Below are positions 16,584-25,315 of a stretch of 64,000 nucleotides of DNA, in pieces. The notes under the pieces were generated by a model that had not been told where the DNA came from, did no database searches, and saw only the letters and a list, made by a program, of their open reading frames with translations. The position numbers were made by a program, and so were the translations under genes. This DNA is from JABCYV01 sp963696025 (GTDB lineage: Bacteria > Acidobacteriota > Terriglobia > Terriglobales > Acidobacteriaceae): positions 62,001 through 126,000 of the forward strand of contig CAVOII010000010.1 of the NCBI GenBank assembly GCA_963696025.1. The letters are read 5' to 3'. How positions within the stretch are numbered: position 1 is the first letter of the stretch; each line of letters begins with the position of its first letter.

Positions 16584-17792
16584 ATGAACAATAATCCAGA
16601 TTCCAAGGTCTGGGTGAGCGAACTCAACGCGCGCCCCGAAATACGCTCGGCCTTTCCCCGCACAACCGTACGCTTTTACGACACGACCCTGCGTGACGGC
16701 GAGCAAACCGTTGGGGTAGTTCTTTCGCCGCAGCAGAAGCTCGAAATTGCCCGAAAGTTGGACGAGTTGGGCGTGAGCCGGATTGAAGCGGGCTTTCCTC
16801 GAGTCTCTCCCGAAGACGCCGAGGCCATCCAACTGCTGCAGAAAGCAAATCTGAAGTCCGAACTGTGGGGCTTCTCGCGGGCAGTGAAGGGCGACGTCGA
16901 AGAGTTGGTGCGTCTTGGCCTGCGCGCGTCCGTGATCGAAGCTCCGGTCAGCGACCTTAAGTTGAAAGCCTATGGTATGACGCGTGACGAAGTGCTGCGG
17001 CGTGTCGTGGATGCAGTCGCTTTCGCCAAGCAGAATGCGATAACAGTCGCTTTCTTCCCCGTTGACGGTACGAGGGCGACGCTCGATTTCCTCAAGAAGA
17101 TGTATCTCGCCGTGCTGGAAGCGGGCGCAAGCGAAGTTGTGGTGGTGGACACGATCGGCGCCTGTGGACCCGAGGCCGTCGAATTTCTGGTTCGTGAAGT
17201 GTGCGGCTGGGTTGGTCCAAAAGTACCCGTGCACTATCACGGTCACAACGACTTCGGTATGGCGACTGCCTGCGCTGTGGCAGCCGTACGGGCCGGAGCT
17301 TCGTGGATTCAGGGGACCATCAACGGCATGGGAGAACGCGCGGGCAATTCCGATATCGGCGAGATTGCCCTCGCGTTGCGTTGTCTCTACGACGTGCCGG
17401 TCGCTCTGGACCTGACAAAAGTGCGGGAAGTCTCTGCAGTTGTCTGCCGAGCTTCCGGCTACACGCTGGATGCCTGGAAGCCACTGGTCGGCGAGAATCT
17501 ATTCGTGCGTGAGAGCGGCGCGGTGGCCAGCCAGTTCCATATTCCAGAAGCCATCGAGCCCTACTCTTCTGAGTTGGTCAACGCTCGCCGCAGCATCGTA
17601 CTCGGAAAAAAGAGTGGCCTGGACAGTGTCGACCTAAAGGGCAGGGAGCTTGGACTTGCGATTGCTCCAGACCAACGCACGCCCATTCTCGCTGCAGTCA
17701 AAAAGCACGCCATCGCCAAACGTGGCCTACTGACTGACCAGGAATTTCGGCAGATCGTTGAAGAGGCTACCACGGTCGTGAGCCGAGAATAG
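16584..17792 (+). CDS. HMGL-like/homocitrate-isopropylmalate synthase family enzyme
   Basis: 402 residues from the ATG at 16584; the longer in-frame version overlaps the FAH gene. Family motifs are RFYDTTLRDGEQTVGV (metal Asp and catalytic Arg), VHYHGHNDFGMATA (HxH metal site) and GERAGNSDIGEIAL. After the barrel comes the linker with VGENLFVRESG, usual in NifV/homocitrate- and citramalate-type synthases, but there is no LeuA regulatory domain. It would join acetyl-CoA (or another acyl-CoA) to a 2-oxo acid. The nearby FAH gene could supply or consume that 2-oxo acid, but this is inference. No nif, leu or lys genes adjoin. Confidence 0.85.
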   Translation: MNNNPDSKVWVSELNARPEIRSAFPRTTVRFYDTTLRDGEQTVGVVLSPQQKLEIARKLDELGVSRIEAGFPRVSPEDAEAIQLLQKANLKSELWGFSRAVKGDVEELVRLGLRASVIEAPVSDLKLKAYGMTRDEVLRRVVDAVAFAKQNAITVAFFPVDGTRATLDFLKKMYLAVLEAGASEVVVVDTIGACGPEAVEFLVREVCGWVGPKVPVHYHGHNDFGMATACAVAAVRAGASWIQGTINGMGERAGNSDIGEIALALRCLYDVPVALDLTKVREVSAVVCRASGYTLDAWKPLVGENLFVRESGAVASQFHIPEAIEPYSSELVNARRSIVLGKKSGLDSVDLKGRELGLAIAPDQRTPILAAVKKHAIAKRGLLTDQEFRQIVEEATTVVSRE

Positions 17793-17801
17793 CGTCAGAG
17801 G

Positions 17802-18407
17802 TCATGGTCGCAGCGTTAGTTCGCCCGCGCCCACGTGAGCATGGAGCCTGTACTGCCCACTTCCTTTTTCTTCGAAAGAACGAAATATCCCGCCCTTCTC
17901 TACACCAAACGGGCCCGTATCCAGGTCCCCAGAGAGTACCGATGTGTCCACGCGGAAGTAGTCCTCGGGGTTGCCCACCCCCATGGTCAATTCGCCGGCG
18001 TGCAATTCCACATCTTTATCGCCAGTAAGGCGGTCAATCACAACCTCCCCGAAGGGCATCCGCAGATAAAGATTGGAATTGCGTGGCACCCGAACCTCGA
18101 TCTGGAAATCGTTGCGTGGACCACCGTCGACCCGCAATTCTGCCGCACTACCTGTGGTCTTGAGGCTCACCTTCACCTGACCGCTCTTGTAAACTTTCTT
18201 GCCCACATAGTGAACTCGGATTTTGCTTTCGTCGCTGCCGACGATTCTCAGTTCGCCCGAACGAATGTGCATCCGGATCAAGCCTCCAGAGGGAAAGTCG
18301 GCTTCAACGCTTTCTTTGACTGGTTCAGGAAGATCAACGGTTTTCTCCGCGACCGCGAAGCTGGCTACTAGAAAAGGAATGCACAGAGAGAAAGTGGAGA
18401 GTTTCAT
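17802..18407 (-). CDS. DUF4097-type putative adhesin, secreted
   Basis: 201 residues from the ATG at 18407, with GGAGGT upstream; a GTG at 18416 is less likely. A signal peptide (MKLSTFSLCIPFLVASFAVA) precedes a repetitive beta-strand region with short turns (GGLIRMHIRSGELRIVGSDE, GEVVIDRLTGDKDVELHAGE). These resemble the DUF4097/DUF2807 beta-helix proteins common in Acidobacteriota. It has no catalytic motif. Its stop is ten bases from that of the HMGL-like gene on the opposite strand. Cell-envelope location is inferred, with no functional assignment. Confidence 0.7.
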   Translation of the reverse strand: MKLSTFSLCIPFLVASFAVAEKTVDLPEPVKESVEADFPSGGLIRMHIRSGELRIVGSDESKIRVHYVGKKVYKSGQVKVSLKTTGSAAELRVDGGPRNDFQIEVRVPRNSNLYLRMPFGEVVIDRLTGDKDVELHAGELTMGVGNPEDYFRVDTSVLSGDLDTGPFGVEKGGIFRSFEEKGSGQYRLHAHVGAGELTLRP

Positions 18408-18519
18408 CGGTGACACCTCCCGCGGTTGCAGCCCAACGATACGCCTCGCCTAGCATACGCCAGAAGCTCGGAGAATTCAGCAGAACCTCAATTTCCACTT
18501 ACTGCGGCCAAGTTTCCGC

Positions 18520-19587
18520 CTAGCGCTTGAAATGAGGCAATACCGCATCGCCAAAGAGCTTTGCCTGTCCAGTGCGATCGTCACCCCAGATTTCAAGCAT
18601 GATATGGGTGCAGCCAGCGGCGCGATACTCCTCGATCCGCTGGATACATTCGTCGGGCGTGCCGGCGATGACGCACACCTTCTGCATGATTTCGTCGCTG
18701 ACTGCTTTCGCTGCCGCCCTGCGCCCTCCCTTTTCCATGGCATCGGCGATTGGACGCAATTCATCGAACGTGAGCCCGGCTGATTGAAGCAGCACGTCCG
18801 CAGAACCTTGGATGTTTTGCACTTTATTGGCCAGATACATCGCCGCTTGTTCCCGCGCACCTTCTTTACCTTTTGCGGAATCACGCCCGATGCTTCCCAC
18901 AATCACTGAACCGAGCACCAGCTTCGCGGGGTCTTTCCCGGCTTTGCGCGCACCCTGTTCCATGTTCTTGCGTGAGTAGCGGACAAAGGCGGGGGTACTG
19001 ATGCTGGCGGTGAGCAATCCGTCGGCTATAGACCCGGACATTTTCTGCAGCACTGGGCCGGTTCCAGCAATATAAATCGGCGGAATGCCGCGCGGAGTAT
19101 GTGCGTCAGGCTTCAATGGTGGCACGTCGGCTGAAAACACTTTCCCTTGATAACGGAAAGCGTCGCCTTGGAGTACCCCTCTGACGATCTCGATGCTCTC
19201 CCGCATCACCGTTGCAGGGCCCATCTTTTCGCCTGCACCTTCACCGATTTCTTTCATGAAAATCTTGGACGCGCCCAGACCAAGTAGAAAACGGTCGCCG
19301 GCCAGGTCCTGCATAACACGCGCCTCCATCGCGATCTGCACCGGATGCCGTGTGTATGGCGAGATAATCCCCCAGCCCAACTGAATCCGGCGGGTTTGCG
19401 CTGCGATCACGGCGAGAATTGCGGTGGATGAGCGAGCCTCGAACGAATGCTTGCGCCACCACGGGTACGCTTCGGCAATCCAGAACGTGTCAAAGCCAGC
19501 GTCCTCGCATGCTTTTGCCATGGCCATGGTTTCGTGTACAGGCTCCATGCTGAGTTGCAGAACGCCAAGGTTGAATGGGATCGTCAT
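18520..19587 (-). CDS. LLM-class oxidoreductase, F420-dependent type (Mer-like)
   Basis: 355 residues from the ATG at 19587. A luciferase-like TIM barrel: MTIPFNLGVLQLSMEPVHET, AKACEDAGFDTFWIAE, and then LGWGIISPYTRHPVQIAMEA and RFLLGLGAS. The PYTRHP wording is typical of methylene-H4MPT-reductase-like, F420-using members rather than FMNH2-type luciferases. With a complete F420 operon nearby, F420H2-dependent reduction (or F420-dependent oxidation) is the best reading. It is the last gene of the long leftward operon, 26 bases after the ketopantoate-reductase-like gene. The substrate is unknown. Confidence 0.85.
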   Translation of the reverse strand: MTIPFNLGVLQLSMEPVHETMAMAKACEDAGFDTFWIAEAYPWWRKHSFEARSSTAILAVIAAQTRRIQLGWGIISPYTRHPVQIAMEARVMQDLAGDRFLLGLGASKIFMKEIGEGAGEKMGPATVMRESIEIVRGVLQGDAFRYQGKVFSADVPPLKPDAHTPRGIPPIYIAGTGPVLQKMSGSIADGLLTASISTPAFVRYSRKNMEQGARKAGKDPAKLVLGSVIVGSIGRDSAKGKEGAREQAAMYLANKVQNIQGSADVLLQSAGLTFDELRPIADAMEKGGRRAAAKAVSDEIMQKVCVIAGTPDECIQRIEEYRAAGCTHIMLEIWGDDRTGQAKLFGDAVLPHFKR

Positions 19588-19613
19588 GATTTTGTGATGG
19601 CTCGGGACCCCAG

Positions 19614-20537
19614 CTAGTCCGGATCGCTCCACGAGTGTTCCAGGCCTTTGATCAACTCCCACATCACCTTGTTCAGTGGAGTTGCTACACCTATCTTCTC
19701 GCCCCACTGCACGATTGCTCCGTTCATGAAATCCACCTCGGTCTGCCGCTTGGCAAGGACATCCTGCAGCATGCTGGCGCGATGCTTGCCCGGAGCATCG
19801 GCGCCCTTCTGCACCAGTTTCCGCGCATCGCCGTGAAGTTGAATTCCGAGCTTCTGCGCAACCGCTTCGCCTTCGGCGATGAGGTCGTTGAAAAGTTGAG
19901 CGGTTGGCGCAAAACGGGCAGCCGCACCGTGATGGAGTAGGGTAAGCGCCCCCGTCGGGTTGGTGGACGCATTAAAAATCAGCTTGGTCCATTGCGCACC
20001 TCGCGCGTCCTTCAGAGCGATAGTATTCATGCAAGACCGTGTGATTAGTCCTGCTAGCTCTTCCACTTTGTGCATCGGAGTATTGGTCGGTTCGAACGGA
20101 CCGATCCAGGTGTCTCCCTTGATGTCGTAGCCGATGTGTCCTGGCGCGATGGGATGGCCCGCAGGAAAGGTGGTGCCACGAATGACATACTTCACGTGCT
20201 CAGCGATGATCTCTTCATTGCCCACGCCATTTTGCACCGAACATACCGCACTGTTCTCGTCGAAGATGTGCGCAGTTTGCTCAATCGCGCTCCGAGTGTG
20301 GATCGCTTTGGTCGCGACGATACCGTAATCGCAGCGTGGCAATTCCCGGGCATTGCTCGTGGCATTCAGCCGGGCGGTAAAATCCGCCGCTCCCGAGAGG
20401 CGTAGTCCCTTCTCGCGGATGGCGTCGATGTGCTCTTTCCAGACGTCATACGCCCAGACTTCCGCCTCGCCGGCTTTGGTCAGATGCGCGGCAAACAAAC
20501 TACCCACTGCGCCGCAGCCAATTACACAAATCTTCAT
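19614..20537 (-). CDS. Ketopantoate reductase-like dehydrogenase (copy 1)
   Basis: 307 residues of the ApbA/PanE fold. The N-terminal Rossmann motif is MKICVIGCGAVGSLFAAHL, then GIVATKAIHT, and VQNGVGNEE with the conserved Asn. The C-terminal helical domain has QWTKLIFNASTNP (catalytic Lys and Asn) and TEVDFMNGAIV (Glu). All residues known to matter in E. coli ketopantoate reductase appear present, so it should be an active NAD(P)H-dependent 2-oxo-acid or related reductase. Its setting between M24 and F420-LLM genes, with a paralogue at 24272-25234, argues for catabolism rather than pantothenate synthesis. Confidence 0.87.
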   Translation of the reverse strand: MKICVIGCGAVGSLFAAHLTKAGEAEVWAYDVWKEHIDAIREKGLRLSGAADFTARLNATSNARELPRCDYGIVATKAIHTRSAIEQTAHIFDENSAVCSVQNGVGNEEIIAEHVKYVIRGTTFPAGHPIAPGHIGYDIKGDTWIGPFEPTNTPMHKVEELAGLITRSCMNTIALKDARGAQWTKLIFNASTNPTGALTLLHHGAAARFAPTAQLFNDLIAEGEAVAQKLGIQLHGDARKLVQKGADAPGKHRASMLQDVLAKRQTEVDFMNGAIVQWGEKIGVATPLNKVMWELIKGLEHSWSDPD

Positions 20538-20620
20538 CGGGACTTACACCCCTTCGTTGGCATAATTCGGCACGATGCGGATGCCGTCTTTACCAGTTGT
20601 CAGTTCTTGGTTCCCAGTTC

Positions 20621-21757
20621 TCAGTGCGCAGCTTTTCTCTCTTCCCCGGTGAAAAACTTCCACGGCACATCGGCCAGACATTCACCCTCAGTCTTGCCGA
20701 TGCGATATGTATCCTGCGTATAGAGGCAGACTTTTCCGTCTTTATCCACGACCTGGGGATGAAGTGAGAAGATCATGTTTTCCTCGAGTTCCACGTCGCT
20801 TTTGGCGCCGATGGCGGGGTACTCAATCATCGTCGCTCCAATGCTGTGACCCGAAAGATGGCCGAGCGCGAAACCATGTTGTGCAAATGTATCGGCCACG
20901 ACCCGATGAACGTTGCTGGCCAGCTCACCGGCACGCATCAGTTTTCGCGCTGCCTCGAGTGCATGGGGATAAGCCTCGGCCATCTCTTGTGTCCGCGGGC
21001 TCAGTTTGCCGCGGATCAGCGGACGGGAAAACTCCACCCAATAGCCCCCCGCGCCAGTAACTTCCAGCGAATACAACAAGAGATCGTCAGCCGCTACCAC
21101 GCGATTGCCCGGAATCTTAAAAAACGCTTCGGCCTCACCGTGGACGCCGGACAGCAAGATATTCATCATGCGTGGACCTGCGCCCCGTGCGAAAAATCGC
21201 TCTACGGCGGGAGCCATGACTTCGGCTTCGGTCTTGCCCGGTTCATAGGCGGCTACCAGCGCCCAGAAGCCGTCGATAATGATATCCATCGCATCGCGTA
21301 CTTCGGTGAGTTCTTCCTCACTCTTAACTGCACGTGCCATATCGAAGTGGAGGTCGAATGGAACTAACGCAAATGGAGCTTGGGTCAGCTCGCGGTAGTC
21401 GCGCACCGCCATAACGAAGTTCAAGCCGTAAACTCCTACACGCTTCCATCCGCGTTCCTGTCCTCGGTCGTGCAGCCATTGCCCTGGAACATCCGGCCAG
21501 ACCTGGTCTTTGACCCAGGGCTTGGCTTTGTCGCCAATCCAGCGCGCCTCGCGTGGAAAAACCAGCGTGGGCGCTCCCACCAGTGGAAGCAATAGATAAA
21601 CGTACCGGTGAACGATCTCGAACCCGGACATGTACAACACGGCGCCTTCAAAGCCCGCATACTGGTTGCCGCAGACTATCAGTGCGTCCAGACCTTCACT
21701 CTCCAGGCGGGAGCGGATGTTCTTGTAACGACGGTCAATTTCTTTTTGACTCGGCAA
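20621..21757 (-). CDS. M24-family protein with degenerate metal site, TTG start
   Basis: 378 residues, starting at TTG (21757) with GAGG upstream; no ATG lies near the N-terminal domain. The creatinase N-domain is followed by a pita-bread domain. The canonical ligands D, D, H, E, E appear replaced: the DIG position reads LEVTG, GYCSDLTR reads GYWVEFSR, VEPG reads SLHPQV, and the final E-D-T reads TQDTYR. Only the GHSIG histidine is clearly kept. Either it is a metal-free creatinase-like hydrolase or a new lyase, or it binds a different metal. It precedes the PanE-like gene by 83 bases. Confidence 0.8.
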   Translation of the reverse strand: MPSQKEIDRRYKNIRSRLESEGLDALIVCGNQYAGFEGAVLYMSGFEIVHRYVYLLLPLVGAPTLVFPREARWIGDKAKPWVKDQVWPDVPGQWLHDRGQERGWKRVGVYGLNFVMAVRDYRELTQAPFALVPFDLHFDMARAVKSEEELTEVRDAMDIIIDGFWALVAAYEPGKTEAEVMAPAVERFFARGAGPRMMNILLSGVHGEAEAFFKIPGNRVVAADDLLLYSLEVTGAGGYWVEFSRPLIRGKLSPRTQEMAEAYPHALEAARKLMRAGELASNVHRVVADTFAQHGFALGHLSGHSIGATMIEYPAIGAKSDVELEENMIFSLHPQVVDKDGKVCLYTQDTYRIGKTEGECLADVPWKFFTGEERKAAH

Positions 21758-21794
21758 AAGTAGCCTCAGGACGTACGGCGTCCTTTCTTATTTC

Positions 21795-23093
21795 CTATTC
21801 CACGCCGCACAACTCAGCAGCAGTCAGTGCATAAATCTTGGTGATATCCACAAGGGTTTTGATTTTTACTTTTTCGCCTTCGGCATCGCGTGGCCCACTG
21901 GACGGCCCGTAATTTACGGTTTCGATGCCGTACCGGCTGAGCACGCTGGCATCTGAACACCAGACAACAACTTGCCGTTCTGGAGCCTTGCCCATAATGC
22001 GCGCGTGATTGTTGTCGATAGCCCTAATAATCTCGTGATCTTCGCTGATACGTGCGCCGGGAACGGAAACGTAGGTCTCGAACTCAAGTCCCCAATCGGG
22101 ATGTTTCTTCTCCAAGTCGAGGAACAATCGTTGAATGTTGCGGCGAGCATCACTCATCGCGATGGTTGGAGGGACTCGCATGTCAAAGAACAAGTCGGTC
22201 TTCTCCGGCGTGCGGCTGGCGCGCCAGGCATGGCCACCGCGAATGCCGCCGAGATTGACAATCGCCTTTCGGCCTCCGTAAGAAGCTTTCTTTTCCCACG
22301 CAGCGATCCACTCTAAAATCCCATCCATCAACTCGTGCATGCGGCGGATGGAGTTCATCTCCTCCCGTCCCTCGCAGAAGGCCGTGTGCACATATATTCC
22401 AGTGCATGAGATACGCACCCACAGCGACCCAAAGTGTTCCAGTACAACCTGCATGTCGGTAGGTTCGCCCAGAATACACATGTCCGGAACGACCCCGTGA
22501 TTCACCAGGTAATGCGTGCCGTAGCCGTAACCGCGGTATTCTTTGCCCTTGAATTCTCCCCACTGCGTTTTCTCGATTTCACCAGCGACTGCGGCGATGA
22601 TCACGTCACCCTTCAATTTGACTCCAGCACGCTGTAGCGCCCGAAGCGCGTGGGTATAGCAAACCAGCGCGCCTTTCATGTTGTAGATGCCCAGGCCGTA
22701 GATCATTCCGTTCTTCACCACCGCGTTTGGTTTGTAGCCAATGCCAGTGAGAAAATCTTCACGGCCAGTGTTGGAAGTATCCATGTGGCCGTTGAACATC
22801 AGGTTCCTGCCACCTCCGCTTCCGTTCCAGCGGCCTACGACATTAGCGCGGCCTTCTTCTACTTCCTGCCAGGTCACGTCAAGGCCAAGCTCCCGCATCG
22901 CGTTCTGCATGTACTGCGCCATCTGGAGTTCTTCACCGGTGGGGCTCGAAATATTGATGACGTCACAACACATTGCCACAATGTCTTCCTCTTTGATCTC
23001 CGCGAGAATTCGCTCGACGATCTTAGGAGACAAGCTCGACGCCCGATTTTTGTTTAGCGTAGGCACAGTTGATTCTGATTTTTCCTTAATCAC
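21795..23093 (-). CDS. M20-family amidohydrolase/peptidase-like protein with altered metal ligands
   Basis: 432 residues, GTG start at 23093 overlapping the TGA of the upstream M24 gene (GTGA). M20/DapE-ArgE fold: MFNGHMDTSNTG gives H103/D105, and AGEIEKT and ILGEPTD supply acidic ligands (E172, E174, E210). The usual bridging Asp (DMKGG) is Asn138 (GIYNMKGALVC), and the C-terminal His of the GPG...H motif reads GPSSGPRDAEGE. At least two canonical metal-site positions are therefore changed. Family members cleave amide or N-acyl bonds. Here it would act on an intermediate of the same pathway as the neighbouring M24 proteins. Confidence 0.82.
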   Translation of the reverse strand: MIKEKSESTVPTLNKNRASSLSPKIVERILAEIKEEDIVAMCCDVINISSPTGEELQMAQYMQNAMRELGLDVTWQEVEEGRANVVGRWNGSGGGRNLMFNGHMDTSNTGREDFLTGIGYKPNAVVKNGMIYGLGIYNMKGALVCYTHALRALQRAGVKLKGDVIIAAVAGEIEKTQWGEFKGKEYRGYGYGTHYLVNHGVVPDMCILGEPTDMQVVLEHFGSLWVRISCTGIYVHTAFCEGREEMNSIRRMHELMDGILEWIAAWEKKASYGGRKAIVNLGGIRGGHAWRASRTPEKTDLFFDMRVPPTIAMSDARRNIQRLFLDLEKKHPDWGLEFETYVSVPGARISEDHEIIRAIDNNHARIMGKAPERQVVVWCSDASVLSRYGIETVNYGPSSGPRDAEGEKVKIKTLVDITKIYALTAAELCGVE

Positions 23094-24268
23094 ACCAGCC
23101 GGAAATCATCCGGATACGAACACATCTTCTCGCCGCCTTTTTCGCGGATCAGGAAATCATCTTCCAGGCGCAAGCCACCGCCGCCGGGCCAGTAAATTCC
23201 TGGTTCGATGGCCAACACCATGTCTTTCCTGATCGTGCCTCCAGCCGCCTGGTGCGCGTACGGAGGTTCGTGGGCGCGTGCTCCGACGCCATGGCATATG
23301 GGATGAGACGGCTGTCCCGGATAGCCGCCTTCCGCTATGCGGGCGCGAATCAGCCGGTCGAGGTCAGCGAAACTCGCACCGTCACGAGCATGGGCGACTC
23401 CTTCGTTAAAGACTTTCAGCAGTAGATCGAGCAACTTGTGATACTCCGGTGTGAGTTCACCCGGGCAGACGTTCTTGGTCAGGTCAGTCCAATAACCGTC
23501 CGTGCATACCCATATCTCGAAAAGCGTAGGCTCGTTTTTCTGAATAGGACGGTCGCCCGTTGCAGTGAACGTCGCAATTCCTTTTCCCGACCAAACCAGA
23601 GTGAAGGCCCGCGCCATTTCCACTTTCCCTTTGAAGCCGACACCCAAGCCGTGAACGAAACCTTCATACATACCGCCAACTTCGCTTTCTTTCATCCCCG
23701 GGCGCATGTGTTCGCGGGTATATTCCATAGCGAGCGCGGCCAGTTCATTGGCTAGACGCATGCGCTCGATTTCCTGACAAGTCTTGATGGCGCGAGCTTC
23801 GTTTAGCAGGGGCGTTGCGTCAACCACTTGCCTGGCAACTTTGCGGAAGGCGTCAAAATAAAACTGCGTGGGCGTTGTGGGTTCGCCCACCATGCGGTCG
23901 GCAGACTGCGTGCCCATGTTGAGCTCAATCGCGACCCGGTCCGTGAGATGCCGTTGTTTCAGAACATCCAGGGCGATATCAAGCGCGCGGTATTGTGGCG
24001 GACGAGGGTCGCGTTCGTCGTAGCCTTTGAAGAGCCGAATGTCTTGGGTCCAGGAGTTACGTTGTGCATCGGCCAGTTGCGGTTCGAGTGTAATCAGTGT
24101 GGGCTCGCCTTCGCAGGGAAAAACGACCGCATCATATCCCTTCATGCACCAATAATTGGTGAGATAAACGATGTTGTCAGGCGCGCGCGCCACCAGCGCA
24201 GTCAGATCCTGATCTTTCATCAGGGCGCGCACACGAGCCAGCTTTTCTTCGTCAATTGGCCATGACAT
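23090..24268 (-). CDS. M24-family peptidase-like hydrolase (near-canonical metal site)
   Basis: 392 residues with the creatinase N-domain and pita-bread C-domain. Visible ligand positions are LFEIWVCTDGYWTDLTKNV (Glu for the first Asp, Asp kept for the second), CHGVGARAHEPPY (His), LAIEPGIYWPGGGG (Glu) and LRLEDDFLI (Glu). With E-D-H-E-E this is the best-preserved of the three M24 proteins here and the likeliest true metallohydrolase (Xaa-Pro aminopeptidase, ectoine hydrolase or creatinase-like). Its stop overlaps the M20 start, and the PanE-like gene ends four bases upstream. Tight coupling suggests consecutive steps. Confidence 0.85.
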   Translation of the reverse strand: MSWPIDEEKLARVRALMKDQDLTALVARAPDNIVYLTNYWCMKGYDAVVFPCEGEPTLITLEPQLADAQRNSWTQDIRLFKGYDERDPRPPQYRALDIALDVLKQRHLTDRVAIELNMGTQSADRMVGEPTTPTQFYFDAFRKVARQVVDATPLLNEARAIKTCQEIERMRLANELAALAMEYTREHMRPGMKESEVGGMYEGFVHGLGVGFKGKVEMARAFTLVWSGKGIATFTATGDRPIQKNEPTLFEIWVCTDGYWTDLTKNVCPGELTPEYHKLLDLLLKVFNEGVAHARDGASFADLDRLIRARIAEGGYPGQPSHPICHGVGARAHEPPYAHQAAGGTIRKDMVLAIEPGIYWPGGGGLRLEDDFLIREKGGEKMCSYPDDFRLV

Positions 24269-24271
24269 CGT

Positions 24272-25234
24272 CTAGTGTCCCTCGCCACGCACCGCGATCG
24301 CCCGGTTCTCGTCCTTGAAATTCCACGATGCTTCCTGACCCTTCATGAGCCGGTAGACGGCGGTATGCAGAGGCGCTGCTATCCCGGCACGCTCCGCTTG
24401 CCGCGCAATGGCGCCACTCAGAAAGTCCACCTCCGTCGGCGAGTGGTGTCGGATATCGTTGAGCATCGAGGTCGGATGATTGGTCATCGCGCCGATCTTG
24501 TTCATCTCCCACGGATCCTCGTGGAGCCGCACTCCGGCTGCTGTCGCCACGCGCTTGCCTTCCTCGATTAACTCGTGCAACAAATGGCCGAGAGCGGAGA
24601 ACTGGGATTCGTCCGCAAAATGCGGAGAATGCGGCAGGCCGGTAAGAGCCGAGACTCCATTGACCGATGCATTGAAGATCAACTTCGACCACTGCGCCGG
24701 ACGGGCGTCCTGTAACGCTTCCGCCTTCAGTCCGGCCGCAATAATCAGATCAGCAGCTTCTTTAACTAACGCATACGGCGTGTGGCGCGGCTCAAACGGC
24801 CCCAGCCATGTGGCCGTCTCCAGTTCGTACTGCACGTGAGTATCGCTGTGGCGCGTACCGCTCATAAAAGTTGTTCCGCGGATAACTTGCCCCCGAGTGC
24901 AGTCGGCGACGATCTCCTCACTACCCAGCCCGTTCTGCGCTGAGATTACCGCGCCTTTATCAAAACGACAGCCAACTGGTCTTATCGACTGCGCCACCTG
25001 CGTCGATTTTGTGGCCACGATGGCCAGGTCGCAGTCAGGCAATTCGTCCGCGTCTGTAGTCGCTTTCAGCCGGACATGAAATTCGTGTCCGCCCGAGACC
25101 CGCAGTCCCTCAAGGTTCAGGGCCTCGGCATGCTCCTTGCGACGTACGAGAGCCCACACTTCCGTGACACGCGCCAGGTGCGCCGCATACAGACTCCCGA
25201 TCGCTCCGCAACCGATGACACAAACTCGTTTCAT
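24272..25234 (-). CDS. Ketopantoate reductase-like dehydrogenase (copy 2)
   Basis: 320 residues, a paralogue of the protein at 19614-20537. It has the same motifs: MKRVCVIGCGAIGSLYAAHL, AIVATKSTQ, SAQNGLGSEE, QWSKLIFNASVNG and TEVDFLSGAIA, so the catalytic Lys, Asn and Glu are kept. It lies just after the molybdenum hydroxylase genes and directly before M24. Two copies of the same fold in one operon suggest two different 2-oxo or 3-oxo substrates, or a heteromeric enzyme. PanE function in CoA synthesis cannot be excluded but the setting argues against it. Confidence 0.86.
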   Translation of the reverse strand: MKRVCVIGCGAIGSLYAAHLARVTEVWALVRRKEHAEALNLEGLRVSGGHEFHVRLKATTDADELPDCDLAIVATKSTQVAQSIRPVGCRFDKGAVISAQNGLGSEEIVADCTRGQVIRGTTFMSGTRHSDTHVQYELETATWLGPFEPRHTPYALVKEAADLIIAAGLKAEALQDARPAQWSKLIFNASVNGVSALTGLPHSPHFADESQFSALGHLLHELIEEGKRVATAAGVRLHEDPWEMNKIGAMTNHPTSMLNDIRHHSPTEVDFLSGAIARQAERAGIAAPLHTAVYRLMKGQEASWNFKDENRAIAVRGEGH

Positions 25235-25315
25235 AAGTAGCGCCGGCGTCCCGCCGGCTGTCCGGCGAATCCCTCCGCAAACACGGCACGCGGGCGAGGC
25301 GCCCGCGCCACACGC
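25235..25315. repeat. GC-rich inverted repeat inside the operon (GCCGGC family)
   Basis: An 81-base spacer between the Mo-hydroxylase large subunit and the PanE-like gene holds GTAGCGCCGGCGTCCCGCCGGC followed by GCGGGCGAGGCGCCCGCGCC, two nested GC hairpins. A near-identical GTAGCGCCGGCTTCTCGCCGGC occurs at about 47831, after priA's start. It is probably a dispersed REP-type element that could stabilise or attenuate the mRNA. Its effect is inferred. Confidence 0.6.

Noticed and set aside
19614..25234. panE for pantothenate synthesis
   Set aside because: Two copies lie inside a catabolic operon without panB/panC/panD; a housekeeping role cannot be excluded but is not the best explanation.
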